DNA of 54,528 bases. It comes from an uncultured Collinsella sp. (GTDB lineage Bacteria; Actinomycetota; Coriobacteriia; Coriobacteriales; Coriobacteriaceae). Below the pieces are notes generated by a model. The model did not search any database. It was not told where the DNA came from and saw only the letters and a program-made list of their open reading frames with translations. A program made the position numbers and the translations under genes. This document shows positions 43,588 through 53,376 of this stretch, in pieces; the first letter of the stretch is position 1, and the number at the start of each line of letters is the position of its first letter. Location of the stretch: positions 1 to 54,528 of the forward strand of contig CAAEON010000016.1 of the NCBI GenBank assembly GCA_900757615.1. The letters run 5' to 3'.

Positions 43588-45343
43588 ACGTGTCCTCCAC
43601 GACCTTGCCGCCGTCCTGCACGTAAAAACACTTCATGCCGTACTGCTTGCCATCGTCGGTCACGTAATAATCGAACGCGTCTTGCGTATAGCCGTCGGAG
43701 TTGGTGGCACGTACACGCACAAAGTACTGGCCGGTATCGGGCGCATCGCAAGTTACCTCGGGCAGCAGCACGTCCTCGGCCTTAAAGACCACGTCGCTTA
43801 TGGCATAGTCGCGCGCAAGCTCCACGGTATAGCGAATATCACGAGTTTGGAAATCGTACGAAGCATCCCAGTTAATGCGCAGTTTGCCGTTATCGATCTG
43901 CGGCACGCCGATGTAGAACGGCATGGGCTTCTTATAGCTCTCGCGAAAGCTCTTATAGTTCTCCTCGATCTCGGAGGGAATCGCCGTGGCAATCTGTTCG
44001 TATTCGTCCTTGGTGACGGGCAGATTCTCCAGGTCGGGCGCAGCAAAGACGAGCGGCTCCGTGACCTCGCGATAATGCTCGATCATCTTGCTCAGTCGCT
44101 CCTCGTTCAAATACGAGCGCAGGTCCTTGACGGCGCGGTCGAGTTCACTGCGAAACGCCTTACTGCGCAGCGCACGATTGAATAGCACGTTGCCCCAGTA
44201 GTTGCTTACGCCGCGCTCCCAGCTCGCATAGTCCGAGAACCCCTTCAGGCTCAGCTCAAGCTTGCGCAGCATGCCGTCGTTGTCCCAATCGAGGATATAC
44301 CACGTCTTGGAGTTGAGCGGGCTGTACAGATAGCAGTTGCGGTTCTGCGTATCGCAGTTGCCCGTCAGAATCTGAAACGCCAGCCAATAGACCAGATTCT
44401 CGATATCAAAGTAGGTGTCGAGCACGTTATCGATCTTTTGCGATTCGTCGTTGAGTGCATCGAGCATCTCGATGAGCTTGGTGTGGTCCGAATCACCCTT
44501 GATCTCGAGCATGCCTTCGAAGTTTGCCTGGTTGTAGTCGGGATCATCGGCAAGCTTAATAGTTTCCTCGTAGCGATGAAAATCGAAGCTGTTCACCTTG
44601 TACAGGTGCCCGCTCTTATCCAGGCCATGTGCCTTAAGCGCCGTCTTGTTGAGCTGCTCCACCTGCGTAAACAGGCCGTAGTCCTCAAAGGTATCGTTGG
44701 ACTTTTCGGTCTGGTCGCACACCCACAGATGCACAAACTGTGTGCGAAGGCCCATCATCTGGGGAATCCCGCGGATAAGATCGTAGGCCATCTTGTTGCG
44801 AAAACGCATACCCTCGCCCATGTGCTTGTTGAGCGCAATCGCGCGCTGCTGGCGCCAGGTACCTTTTCCTTTTTTGAGCTCCACCTTGTAATTCTTTTGC
44901 GTGTAGGAGCTCGACGTCTGGCCACGCACCTGCACGGTAGCATTGGGCGCTTCCTCGCCATAGCCTACCTCGCCGGCCACCGGGCCGTCTTCGTCACCCG
45001 CCTGCAAAAGGCCCATAACCTGATAGCGCGTCACGCCCATGTCGGCATAGTCATACACCGAGTACGTATTGATCTCGGCCCAGCTGTGGTCGGTGTTCTC
45101 GGAGCTGTTGCCGCGCGAGACCGTCAGGTACATGGTCACAATGCCCGAGTCGTCGTAGACCTCGTACAGCTCGTCCTTATCGCGCAGGTGCTTGGACTGG
45201 TCGGAGGCCTCGGCCTTTTTAATCTTGTCCTGCTTTTTGACCTTTTTAGTCGAGGATTCGTCCTGAGACGAGCAGCCCGAAAGCAACAGCGCGCCGGCAG
45301 CCGCCTCGATCAGGCAGCGGCGAGACATCAACTTATCGATCAT
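43574..45343 (-). CDS. CotH-like protein kinase family lipoprotein
   Basis: The 589-residue protein starts with a lipoprotein signal (RRCLIEAAAGALLLSGCSS), so it is probably attached to the outer face of the membrane. A CotH-type atypical kinase domain follows, with YKVELKKGKGTWRQQRAIALNKH, DYGLFTQVEQLNK and WYILDWDND. The last 90 residues look like a fibronectin-type or carbohydrate-binding domain (RINWDASYDFQTRDIRYTVE). CotH proteins can phosphorylate surface proteins; the target here is unknown. The start at 45343 follows GGGGAGG and overlaps the pelG stop by 11 bases. Confidence 0.88.
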   Translation of the reverse strand: MIDKLMSRRCLIEAAAGALLLSGCSSQDESSTKKVKKQDKIKKAEASDQSKHLRDKDELYEVYDDSGIVTMYLTVSRGNSSENTDHSWAEINTYSVYDYADMGVTRYQVMGLLQAGDEDGPVAGEVGYGEEAPNATVQVRGQTSSSYTQKNYKVELKKGKGTWRQQRAIALNKHMGEGMRFRNKMAYDLIRGIPQMMGLRTQFVHLWVCDQTEKSNDTFEDYGLFTQVEQLNKTALKAHGLDKSGHLYKVNSFDFHRYEETIKLADDPDYNQANFEGMLEIKGDSDHTKLIEMLDALNDESQKIDNVLDTYFDIENLVYWLAFQILTGNCDTQNRNCYLYSPLNSKTWYILDWDNDGMLRKLELSLKGFSDYASWERGVSNYWGNVLFNRALRSKAFRSELDRAVKDLRSYLNEERLSKMIEHYREVTEPLVFAAPDLENLPVTKDEYEQIATAIPSEIEENYKSFRESYKKPMPFYIGVPQIDNGKLRINWDASYDFQTRDIRYTVELARDYAISDVVFKAEDVLLPEVTCDAPDTGQYFVRVRATNSDGYTQDAFDYYVTDDGKQYGMKCFYVQDGGKVVEDTYEEG

Positions 45344-46877
45344 CAGAACCTCCCCAATGTTTTTGGTACAGGCGAACCACCATACGTTCAAACGCACTGC
45401 GCGGCTCACCGCCCACGCGCTTGTCCTCGTAGCGTTGCTCAACACGGTCGAGCACCCGGCCAAGTTCGGTAAACCAGCCCGTCTTGTCAGTAGCCACAAT
45501 AGGCTGCTGACTCAGGATACGATACGGCAAGTTGGCGGTATAGGTATCGAGCCGCAGCAGCGCCACGATAAAAAACACCGCCGCGCCGAGCAAAAAGCCA
45601 AAGCCATAAAACTGCTGCGGCAAAAGCAACGACACGGCAGTCGCCAGCCCGGCCACACCGGCAAACAGTCCCGAGGCCAGCACGGCCCCCTTGTAGTCGG
45701 TAAAGTACAGCAAGATCAGCAGGATCGTGTTGCCCACGGCATACAGGCCGTAGCCCACGCACAGCGTGCGAAAATACCCGTGCATCAGGTTGTTAAAGCC
45801 CAACGGTAGGGCCGACAGCACCGTGGTCTCGAGCGAGATGACCGCCGCCGTCACAAACAGTTGCTTGAGCGCACAAAACCGCAGTTCTCGGTTGAGCGTG
45901 GCAAGCATTTCCTCCTCGGTCACCACAATGTCGCCCACCACACCACCGTCGTTGAACAGGCTGTAGTAGTCGCGGTAGCGCGGATAAAAGTTGACCTCGA
46001 CCGAGACCACAAAGTTGACGGACGTGACCAGGATGGTCAAAAACGCGATAAGCGCCGGTACATCATGGTAGGGCGCACCGTAAAACAAGCCCTTAACCTG
46101 CACGCCGATGGGCCCGGCCCAGATAATCACCAGGTGCGCGAAGAGCCCCAGGTTGGTAAACAGGCCCGTGAGCGCAAGCGGCATAAACTGATCGAGCCAC
46201 TGCAAAAAGAGCCAGGGACTGCGGTCGCTCTGCGGAAAATACCGGTACAGCAGCACCACGTCCCAGGCGAGCATCACGCCGTAGCCCAGGGCGATTGAGG
46301 CCAGCAGCCCCTCGACCGGCGGCAGCCCCAGCGCCAGCGCGGCCAGGGCACACAGGCACGCCACGCCAATGGCGGCCGCAAAGCTGCACAGGATACCTCG
46401 ATAGTCCTTGATGGCCGTGAGGTAGCTCATGCCGTTCCAGTTGACGATCATAATGTTGAACAACCACAGGCACAGCAGCCCCTGCAGCAGCGTGGCACCC
46501 GAGAACAGCAAAAAGACGCCGTAGAGCACCGTGCCCGCAACGAGCATGATGGCGTTGGAACCCCAAAACGAGGGCAAGATCTCTTCCTCGCGCTCGGCAA
46601 AAAGCATGTCGGCCAAAAAGCGCGTGACGGGCATGGAGAAAAAGCTCGTGAGGGTGAGCGAGGCCAGCAGCGTATAGGTCACCATGCACACCAGCAGATC
46701 CTGGCTGGCGCGACCGACGCTCCACAAACCGCACAGCACCAAGATGCCCACCTGGAGCAGCACGCCCAGCAGCATGGGGCCCGTGCACACAATGCCGGCG
46801 TAGCCATAGGCGCGCATCGTGGCAAACAGGCCCTTGCGCCTAAACAGGCGCTTAAGCTCAAAACCGATTCCGGCCAC
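45333..46877 (-). CDS. pelG: Pel exopolysaccharide exporter subunit PelG
   Basis: The 514-residue integral membrane protein has about 12 transmembrane helices and belongs to the polysaccharide flippase class that contains PelG. Typical features are the opening MAGIGFELKRLFRRKGLFA, the YTLLASLTLTSFFSMPVTRFLAD segment, and a C-terminal cytoplasmic tail. In known Pel systems PelG moves the polymer across the membrane together with PelD, PelE and PelF. It is three bases after pelF and overlaps cotH. Confidence 0.92.
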   Translation of the reverse strand: MAGIGFELKRLFRRKGLFATMRAYGYAGIVCTGPMLLGVLLQVGILVLCGLWSVGRASQDLLVCMVTYTLLASLTLTSFFSMPVTRFLADMLFAEREEEILPSFWGSNAIMLVAGTVLYGVFLLFSGATLLQGLLCLWLFNIMIVNWNGMSYLTAIKDYRGILCSFAAAIGVACLCALAALALGLPPVEGLLASIALGYGVMLAWDVVLLYRYFPQSDRSPWLFLQWLDQFMPLALTGLFTNLGLFAHLVIIWAGPIGVQVKGLFYGAPYHDVPALIAFLTILVTSVNFVVSVEVNFYPRYRDYYSLFNDGGVVGDIVVTEEEMLATLNRELRFCALKQLFVTAAVISLETTVLSALPLGFNNLMHGYFRTLCVGYGLYAVGNTILLILLYFTDYKGAVLASGLFAGVAGLATAVSLLLPQQFYGFGFLLGAAVFFIVALLRLDTYTANLPYRILSQQPIVATDKTGWFTELGRVLDRVEQRYEDKRVGGEPRSAFERMVVRLYQKHWGGSDDR

Positions 46878-46880
46878 CGG

Positions 46881-48308
46881 CTACTCCCCCTCTCTGGGTA
46901 GGTCGAACGCGCGCGCCGTCTCGTCGTACAGCGCGCGATAGTTGGCGAGCATCTGCTCGTGCAAAAAGTACGTGGCAACACGGCGCTGGCCGCGCTCCCC
47001 CATCTCGATACGGCGGGCGCGGCTCGCGCACATGCGCTCCATGGCATCGGCCAAGCCCTTGCGATACATGGGCGGCGTCACAAAACCCGCCACGCCAAAG
47101 TCGTCGCCCGGAGCGCCTTCCAGCAGCTCGCGACAGCAGCCCACCTCGGTCGTCACGCAGGGACGACGCGCGGCCAGCGACTCCAGCACGCTGAGCGGCT
47201 GGCCCTCGGAGATGCTCGTCAAAATGGTAAAGTCGAGCTTTTCCATGTACTCGACCACGTTGACGCGACCGGTAAAGATCAGGTCGCGCACGCCCAGGGT
47301 ATCGACCAGCGCATGGCACTCGGCACCATACTCCTCGTCGTCCACGCCGCCCATGATGTGTAGGCGCACCTTGGGCAGGCGCTCGTGCAGCTCAAAGAAG
47401 GCATAGATCATGGTCTTGACGTCCTTGATGGGCGCCAGGTGCACCACCGCGCCAATGTCCACCCAGCCGTCATCGGCCTTAAGGGGAATGTCCTTAAAGC
47501 GATCGAACTGAATGCCGTTGGGAATGACCAGGCATTTGTCCGCATCACAGCCCATATCGATCTGTGTCTTGCGAGCGTTGTGGAACAGGCTCGTCACGCG
47601 GAAGGCACGGGCGTAGATCTCCTCCGAAAGCAGATAGAAAAAGCGAATCCAGCGGTCCTTAAACGAGGGCACCACCCAGTCGGCGCGAATGATCTCTTCC
47701 TCGCGCTCGCGCGTATAGATACCGTGCTCGGTCAGTAGCACCGGCGCATGGGAAACGCTCGAGCCCAGGCAGGCGAGCAGGCCACCGTAGCCGGTCGAGA
47801 TGGCATGGTACACATCGGCCACCGGCACCTCGCTGCCCAGTAGGTAGAGCACGGGCAGCAGCATGGAGCGCATGGTGTGGAATGCGTCGGCAAAGGGCGT
47901 GTAGGGGTACTCGGCCAGGCACACGTCGCGAAAGATGTCCATAAACGTGCGACTCTGCAAAAACGAGAGCGGATGCACACGGCGGCGCTGGAAGATATCG
48001 AACAATACGTCCCAGTCCGGATTGGAGAGCGACACCAGGCAGCGTAGCGCCTCGCGCTCGCGGTCGTTAAAGCTGGCTTCTTCCTGCTCACCCGAAAGCC
48101 GCAGGGCATCGTCCAGGAACACCTCGTGCACCTCGACCACGTTGCCGGGCAGCTCGTAGACAAACTTGCCGCGGTCCTCGGCATGTGCGCCAATCACCCA
48201 CAGCACAAACTCGTGCTCGGGCATGGCCTGGATATAGCCATGCATCCAGGTGGACACGCCGCCGTGCACATAGGGGTAGCAACCCTCGAGCACCAAGCAG
48301 ATTCTCAT
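46881..48308 (-). CDS. pelF: Pel polymerising glycosyltransferase PelF
   Basis: The 475-residue GT4-type enzyme has the PelF N-terminus RICLVLEGCYPYVHGGVSTWMH, then LLTEHGIYTREREEEI and the donor-site PNGIQFDRF. The late motif TSISEGQPLSVLESLAARRP holds the E-x7-E pair. In Pseudomonas, PelF polymerises UDP-GlcNAc/GalNAc units. Length is normal and there is no signal peptide, as expected for a cytosolic enzyme. Its ATG overlaps the deacetylase gene stop by four bases. Confidence 0.94.
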   Translation of the reverse strand: MRICLVLEGCYPYVHGGVSTWMHGYIQAMPEHEFVLWVIGAHAEDRGKFVYELPGNVVEVHEVFLDDALRLSGEQEEASFNDREREALRCLVSLSNPDWDVLFDIFQRRRVHPLSFLQSRTFMDIFRDVCLAEYPYTPFADAFHTMRSMLLPVLYLLGSEVPVADVYHAISTGYGGLLACLGSSVSHAPVLLTEHGIYTREREEEIIRADWVVPSFKDRWIRFFYLLSEEIYARAFRVTSLFHNARKTQIDMGCDADKCLVIPNGIQFDRFKDIPLKADDGWVDIGAVVHLAPIKDVKTMIYAFFELHERLPKVRLHIMGGVDDEEYGAECHALVDTLGVRDLIFTGRVNVVEYMEKLDFTILTSISEGQPLSVLESLAARRPCVTTEVGCCRELLEGAPGDDFGVAGFVTPPMYRKGLADAMERMCASRARRIEMGERGQRRVATYFLHEQMLANYRALYDETARAFDLPREGE

Positions 48309-50185
48309 CGGTCGTCACCCTCCTTGCGCGCAATGGTCACCGTCTTGTCCGTGGCTTTAACCAGGTACAAATCGCCCGTCAGATGCGTAATTTCGCCACC
48401 CGTGACTGCACCCGGCTCGCCGCCGTTGGCACGGAACATAAGCCACGCTTCATCGTGGAAGTTGCCCAGGTTAAGCGTCCAGGCGACCTCGCTTGTATCC
48501 ATGCTCACTGTCACGGACGAAAAGCGCTGAATGGCGCCCGAACATTCCGAACCGGTCTGGCGGCGCAGGTCTGGCGCAGACTTGGTAAGCCACTCCAGGT
48601 AGTCGGTCAGACCGCCTTTGTAGACCTCCCAGCCCTCCTTGGCGCCGCGATCGGGATCCAGCAGATCGTCCGGGTGCATAAAGTGCGTACTCACGTAGTG
48701 CATGTTGAGCTCGGACACGGCCGCCAGGCGCATATAGGAATCGTCGACCATGCCGCCCGAGACAATACGCGGCTGCTCCACAATGCCATCGCTCGCCACG
48801 CCAAACTCCTGCACGTACGGCAGGTCGGTGCCGTCCTCAAAATACGTACTGGCGATGGTCTTAATGCGCGGAACATCGGTGGCGATCAGCTTGCGCGCGC
48901 GGGCCGAAAGGATATTCGACGGCGGCACGTAGACCGAACCATGCGCGTTGGGTAGCACCTCGTCCTGGAAGGCGATAAGCTCGTTGAGCGATGCGACAAG
49001 CGTTTCCTTGTTCTTCCACGTCTTGTAGTCGTACAGCGTGCCATAGTCGGTATCCCAGAGCGCCAGCGGCTGATGGTTGTAGCCGTGAAAGCCCAGCTCT
49101 CCGCCCATCTGCAGCAGCATGCCGCCAAAGTAGCGAAACTGCGTGGTATCGGGCTGGCGCGCGGGCTTGGTCTGGTTGACCGCGTCCTCGTAGTTTTCGA
49201 TCATCACGCCGGTATAGCGAATGTCATATTTTTGCGCGAGTTTTTGCAGATCGGGCCACCAGACCTTGGCATAAAAGTCGGCGATGGAAAGCCCGTAGTC
49301 GCGCTTGATGTAGGTACCGTCGCCCGAGGGCACAGGACTGGGAAAGTCGTCCAGATAGAAGACGGCGCTGTTGATGACCGGATAGGCCGTGGCATCGCCC
49401 AGCAGGCTGATCGCCGCGGCGTAAAAGCCACGCATGACCTTGTCGTAGATGCCGAAATTGCACACCACGGTGCGCCCGCTGCCGCAATCGTTCGACCAAA
49501 TGAGCGGAGTGCCCGCATCGCCAGTCGCTGCCCACACGTGAGCCGTCTCGCGCAGCGAAACAGAAAGCGACGAATCGAAGGGGTCCGAGAGGTCGTAGCG
49601 CTCTCCCCCGCCCAGCATAAAGTCCTCGCTCGGCACAATGCTCTCGGCCGTCACGTAATCATATCCGGCCGATTCAATGCTAAGCTTGGGAGCAATCAGT
49701 TGCAGATAGCTCGAGTTATCCGGCGGCATGGCGAGCATCAGCGAACCACCAGCACTCACCCAACTCATAATGTCGGTCAAGTGCGTACCGAGCCCATCGA
49801 GCGACGGCATAAGCAAAATCACGCGATCGTAGGAGGTCAGCGAAGGAATGGCGTCCGCGCCGTCCAGGGCAAGGTCCACGTCGCGGTGCGCGATCTTCAT
49901 GTCGAGCAGGATCTGGTCGAACTGTTCTTTTACGTCCTCGACGCCATCTTGATTAGTATCGGTAATGACCAGGCACGTGGGCTTTTGACCAAACATTGCC
50001 GACCCAGCCGGTACCGCATCGTTGGCGGCAAGCATCCCCAGCTTATGCTGGCTGGCGCCATACTGCACACCGGCGCGCTCGATCAACAGCACGGCCGCCA
50101 TGGCAATAAAAACAGCCCACACCACAAGCAGGCCCATCCAGCGAAAATGGCCCGCACGGTCGCGGATATGCTGTATCACGCTCAT
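48305..50185 (-). CDS. Membrane-anchored PelA-type polysaccharide deacetylase (DUF2194)
   Basis: The 626-residue protein has one transmembrane anchor near 17-36, then an extracytoplasmic region. The NodB-like deacetylase domain shows FYLDDFPSP (D279, D280) and GFHGYNHQ (H367, H371), candidate metal and catalytic residues. The C-terminal half matches the DUF2194 pattern. In Gram-positive pel operons a deacetylase-only PelA (PelADA) takes this place, removing acetyl groups to make a cationic polymer. The start at 50185 has GGAGAGGAGG before it and overlaps the pelE stop. The glycoside hydrolase part of Pseudomonas PelA is not evident. Confidence 0.85.
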   Translation of the reverse strand: MSVIQHIRDRAGHFRWMGLLVVWAVFIAMAAVLLIERAGVQYGASQHKLGMLAANDAVPAGSAMFGQKPTCLVITDTNQDGVEDVKEQFDQILLDMKIAHRDVDLALDGADAIPSLTSYDRVILLMPSLDGLGTHLTDIMSWVSAGGSLMLAMPPDNSSYLQLIAPKLSIESAGYDYVTAESIVPSEDFMLGGGERYDLSDPFDSSLSVSLRETAHVWAATGDAGTPLIWSNDCGSGRTVVCNFGIYDKVMRGFYAAAISLLGDATAYPVINSAVFYLDDFPSPVPSGDGTYIKRDYGLSIADFYAKVWWPDLQKLAQKYDIRYTGVMIENYEDAVNQTKPARQPDTTQFRYFGGMLLQMGGELGFHGYNHQPLALWDTDYGTLYDYKTWKNKETLVASLNELIAFQDEVLPNAHGSVYVPPSNILSARARKLIATDVPRIKTIASTYFEDGTDLPYVQEFGVASDGIVEQPRIVSGGMVDDSYMRLAAVSELNMHYVSTHFMHPDDLLDPDRGAKEGWEVYKGGLTDYLEWLTKSAPDLRRQTGSECSGAIQRFSSVTVSMDTSEVAWTLNLGNFHDEAWLMFRANGGEPGAVTGGEITHLTGDLYLVKATDKTVTIARKEGDDR

Positions 50186-51087
50186 CGGGCCTCCTCTCCG
50201 TTGCGCCAAAATGCCAGCTCCTCGCGGTTCTCGGCGCTCAAATACACATGTTGTTTATCGATCGCATCGATCACGTGGCGAACCTCGTCACCATCGCGAC
50301 GCATCACGGCAAGACGAAGGCAGAGCATCCAAACGTCCTGCTCTTCTGGCGCGTCGAGCACCAGCTCGTTAGTCACGGCCTGCGCTTCGTCGATCTGGCC
50401 GGCATCGGCCAGGGCGGTGGCGTATCGAATGCGCAGCTCAAAGGAGTCCTCGCGCTCGCAGCGACGCGCAAGCAGGCGCGCATACTGCTGGCGCTGAATC
50501 TGAGCCACGCGGCCCTCAGCCAAACCCGAGTCCAAGTATTCACCAAGAAAATCGCAGTATGCGTTGAGGTTTTGCTCGCTCGGGTCGGTCTTAAAGGCTC
50601 GCTCCAGCTGTTGCAGCTTAAGATCGGACTCCTTGGAGATCTGCGCCACCGCCGTCGCGGCATAGTGCGCCACCTCGACGTCGTCGTTAAGCTTGGCCGC
50701 CTGCAGCTGCGCCAAATACGCATCGGGTTCCTCGGTGAGCATGGAGAGCATTAAACGGCGCCGGTCTGCCGGGTCGTTGACAATCAGCGCCTCTTCGAGC
50801 GGAACCACGCCCGCATCGGCATCGCGGTCGTGCACCAAGATGTTGCGATGCAGCTCGTCGTTAATGCGCAGCGATTCCAACGTGGCATCCTTAAGGTCGG
50901 CACCAAACACGGAGCTGCGCGCGATAAGCAGCACCACCAGCAGCGGGCCCCACAACGGCACGAGCACCATTACGGCAAGCATGTGCCCGCGAACCGGCAG
51001 CAGGCCCAACTTCATAAGCGTCCACAGCACCAGGCAAACCAGCGCATGGATCAGCAACAAGACGGCAGCTACGACAAGCGAGATCAA
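50182..51087 (-). CDS. pelE: PelE-like TPR membrane protein
   Basis: The 301-residue protein has two N-terminal transmembrane helices (about 2-27 and 36-57), followed by a helical TPR-type domain with repeated Ala- and Leu-rich helices (VEVAHYAATAVAQ, LRIRYATALADAGQIDEAQ). This layout is that of PelE, which links PelD to PelF and PelG. It overlaps pelD and the deacetylase gene by four bases each. Confidence 0.85.
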   Translation of the reverse strand: MISLVVAAVLLLIHALVCLVLWTLMKLGLLPVRGHMLAVMVLVPLWGPLLVVLLIARSSVFGADLKDATLESLRINDELHRNILVHDRDADAGVVPLEEALIVNDPADRRRLMLSMLTEEPDAYLAQLQAAKLNDDVEVAHYAATAVAQISKESDLKLQQLERAFKTDPSEQNLNAYCDFLGEYLDSGLAEGRVAQIQRQQYARLLARRCEREDSFELRIRYATALADAGQIDEAQAVTNELVLDAPEEQDVWMLCLRLAVMRRDGDEVRHVIDAIDKQHVYLSAENREELAFWRNGEEAR

Positions 51088-53222
51088 GCGGCATCCCCCT
51101 CACCGTCGCCGGTGCTGCCAATGCGCTGCAGCAGCGCCACGATGTCCTCGCCATCGACGGGTTCCACCGCAATCTGCTTCGCACTCAGGCGCTCGCGGAT
51201 AATGGGCAAATCGCACGCCTTTGCCTGGCGCATGAGCAGGTAGAGCGTGTCACCATCGACCAAGCCCGCCGCATCGCTCTCGCGGATCGCAGAGCCAATC
51301 GCGCCCACCAGCTCGCCGATGGGCTCCATGCCCGGCACCACGCGCAGGAGCACAAAGCTCCCCATCTTGTTGTCTGCCAGCGCCTGCTCGGCAGCAAGCT
51401 CTTGACCAAAGGCCGCCTGCTTGAGCACGCATGTACCGGCAACGCAGCGCCTATCCCGCGCCACGGCCTCATAATCAAAGGCACGTCCCAGCGCGCTTTC
51501 GACCAGGCCACACAGGATACGGAACAGGTTTTGGTAATAGAGCGTCATTTGGCTCTCGGCTGCGCGACGCACAAAGATCAGCACGGCGGGCGCACCGTCG
51601 CGCTCGATGGCGTATCCAAACATGGGAAGGCCCGGCGTAAGCCCACGATTCACCCACAGGCCCGATGAGCCCCCGTCGCCCAAGATGGGTTTGAGCTGCT
51701 CAAGCGTAAGCGAGCGCGCGGCATCGTCGGCAATCGCGGGACTCGCCGCCACCAGACGTGCAAACGCCCCGCCCGAAACATGGTAGATTGCCACCGAATC
51801 GTTTTCGAGGATCTCGCCCAAAAGCTCGCAGCACTTGCGGTAAATATCGCGCGGGTTGAGCACGTCGAGCTCCTGCGTCACGGCAAAGATCTTGCCAAAG
51901 CTGTCGTGGCGTCCCACGATCTGGCGCTTGTAGGCGCGCTTGTCCTCGATGGCATCGTGATACAGCTGCGTCAGGAACGTATTGCGATTGCGCACAAGCT
52001 CGTTTTGATCGCGCTCCGCCCTAATGGCCTCGCTGTTGCGCAGCTGCACATAACCGCACACCGCGCCAACCACAAAGTACGCGATAAACGGCAGCCAGTT
52101 GGACGGCTCATAAAACAGCCCCTCAAAGGTGTAGCCATAGAGCACAAAGAAGTCTACCGCCAGGCCAACGGAAGCCAGCAAGGCAGCAACCAGGCCAAAG
52201 TCTAGGCCATACAGCGTGCCGATCAACACCACATAAAGCAGACGATAGTCGAGAACGTTGAGCTGGGAGGACTGGGCAAACAAGCGGGTCAGGCACTCAA
52301 AGAGCGCAAAGGCGAGCACCGTCTCCAGACATTTGACGGGCAACGTATGCACCTGGATGCGGTCGATGACCGCACGCAGCGGATTGACCTTCTTTGTTTG
52401 GTTGCCGGCCCAACGCGCCTGAATGGTCGAAAGATCGCGCAGCAGGTCATAGCGCTGAAACCAGCCATAGCGCACGCGAACGACATCGCTGGCGGGCAGG
52501 GCATAGCCGGCAGAATCGCCATAGGTAACGGCAAGACCGGGGAACAAGCCTTTGAGCGCCTCGCCCACCTCGCGCGCCGTGTGATGGAAACCATCGGCAA
52601 CGTCGAGCGTCTCAAAGGAGGCATCCCAGCTGTCAAAGATGCGGCGCACTAACACCGCGAGCTCCTCGGCACACAACAGGGGAAACGCTGAGTCTTCCTC
52701 GCCCTGCAGCGCAACCGATCCAGTTGAGCACGCGTCGAACAGCGACACCAAAAACGGGTCTTCCAGTGCGGCAGAAGCGGTATACAAGAAAGGCACGCGC
52801 AGAATCTTTGCCTGAAGGCCATCGCGCTCAGCGTAGTAGCGGCACAGGTCGTTGCCTGCGCGGGCGATAATTCCCTTGCCCGTCTGCCCCGCTGCATCGG
52901 CAGCGCCCTCGGCGCCCGCGGGCCCCGCTACATACAGCAGCTGGACCCGACGACCCATGCACGCACGAAAGACCGAGCGCAGCAGCTCGATATCGCCCAC
53001 GGTATCGGTATGCGGGGTAAGGTAATGAGACAGGTAGACCACGCGATCGAACTCGTAGGCCTGCTCCAAGTGCTGGAGCATCTCTTTCCACGAAGCATGG
53101 GGCGACGACTCGTCGCGGCGCGCCTCATTGGCGGCTACAACCTTAACGTGGTCCCCAGGGAACGCCTTGGCGCAAAAGTCATCGTCAACATATGCGGTAT
53201 TGCCAACAACCAGCACCTCCAT
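51084..53222 (-). CDS. pelD: PelD-like cyclic-di-GMP receptor with N-terminal SDR-like domain
   Basis: The 712-residue protein starts with an extended SDR/epimerase-like domain (MEVLVVGNTAYVDDDF, about 1-250). Several transmembrane helices follow (about 300-410), with FVLYGYTFEGLFYEPSNWLP, then a GAF domain (about 460-590). It ends with a degenerate GGDEF domain. R647-E-S-D650 fits the RxxD inhibitory site, and exactly five residues later DGDTL replaces GGDEF, as in the PelD receptor of Pseudomonas that binds cyclic-di-GMP without making it. It is the first gene of the operon, with GGGGAGG before the ATG. Confidence 0.87.
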   Translation of the reverse strand: MEVLVVGNTAYVDDDFCAKAFPGDHVKVVAANEARRDESSPHASWKEMLQHLEQAYEFDRVVYLSHYLTPHTDTVGDIELLRSVFRACMGRRVQLLYVAGPAGAEGAADAAGQTGKGIIARAGNDLCRYYAERDGLQAKILRVPFLYTASAALEDPFLVSLFDACSTGSVALQGEEDSAFPLLCAEELAVLVRRIFDSWDASFETLDVADGFHHTAREVGEALKGLFPGLAVTYGDSAGYALPASDVVRVRYGWFQRYDLLRDLSTIQARWAGNQTKKVNPLRAVIDRIQVHTLPVKCLETVLAFALFECLTRLFAQSSQLNVLDYRLLYVVLIGTLYGLDFGLVAALLASVGLAVDFFVLYGYTFEGLFYEPSNWLPFIAYFVVGAVCGYVQLRNSEAIRAERDQNELVRNRNTFLTQLYHDAIEDKRAYKRQIVGRHDSFGKIFAVTQELDVLNPRDIYRKCCELLGEILENDSVAIYHVSGGAFARLVAASPAIADDAARSLTLEQLKPILGDGGSSGLWVNRGLTPGLPMFGYAIERDGAPAVLIFVRRAAESQMTLYYQNLFRILCGLVESALGRAFDYEAVARDRRCVAGTCVLKQAAFGQELAAEQALADNKMGSFVLLRVVPGMEPIGELVGAIGSAIRESDAAGLVDGDTLYLLMRQAKACDLPIIRERLSAKQIAVEPVDGEDIVALLQRIGSTGDGEGDAA

Positions 53223-53376
53223 GGCGTACTCCTCCCCTAATTATTGCTACGGCCTAGTCAAACACGCGTATTGTACGCTGTCAACGCGAGCCAGAGCACC
53301 TTTAAGGCTGTTTTAAGAACTTTTTTAGAGGATGTGGGGATGGCAACTCGTCCGACACAGGCTCATTGAGAGGCTG
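53223..53376 (-). promoter_or_regulatory. Likely pel operon promoter region
   Basis: This gap separates the TAC module from pelD, both on the minus strand. A TTGACA box lies at 53279-53284 (minus), followed by GCGTACAATACGC, which is a small palindrome and contains a TACAAT. The usual 17-base spacing does not give a clear -10, so the exact promoter is unresolved. The remainder is AT-rich without a gene. Confidence 0.3.
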
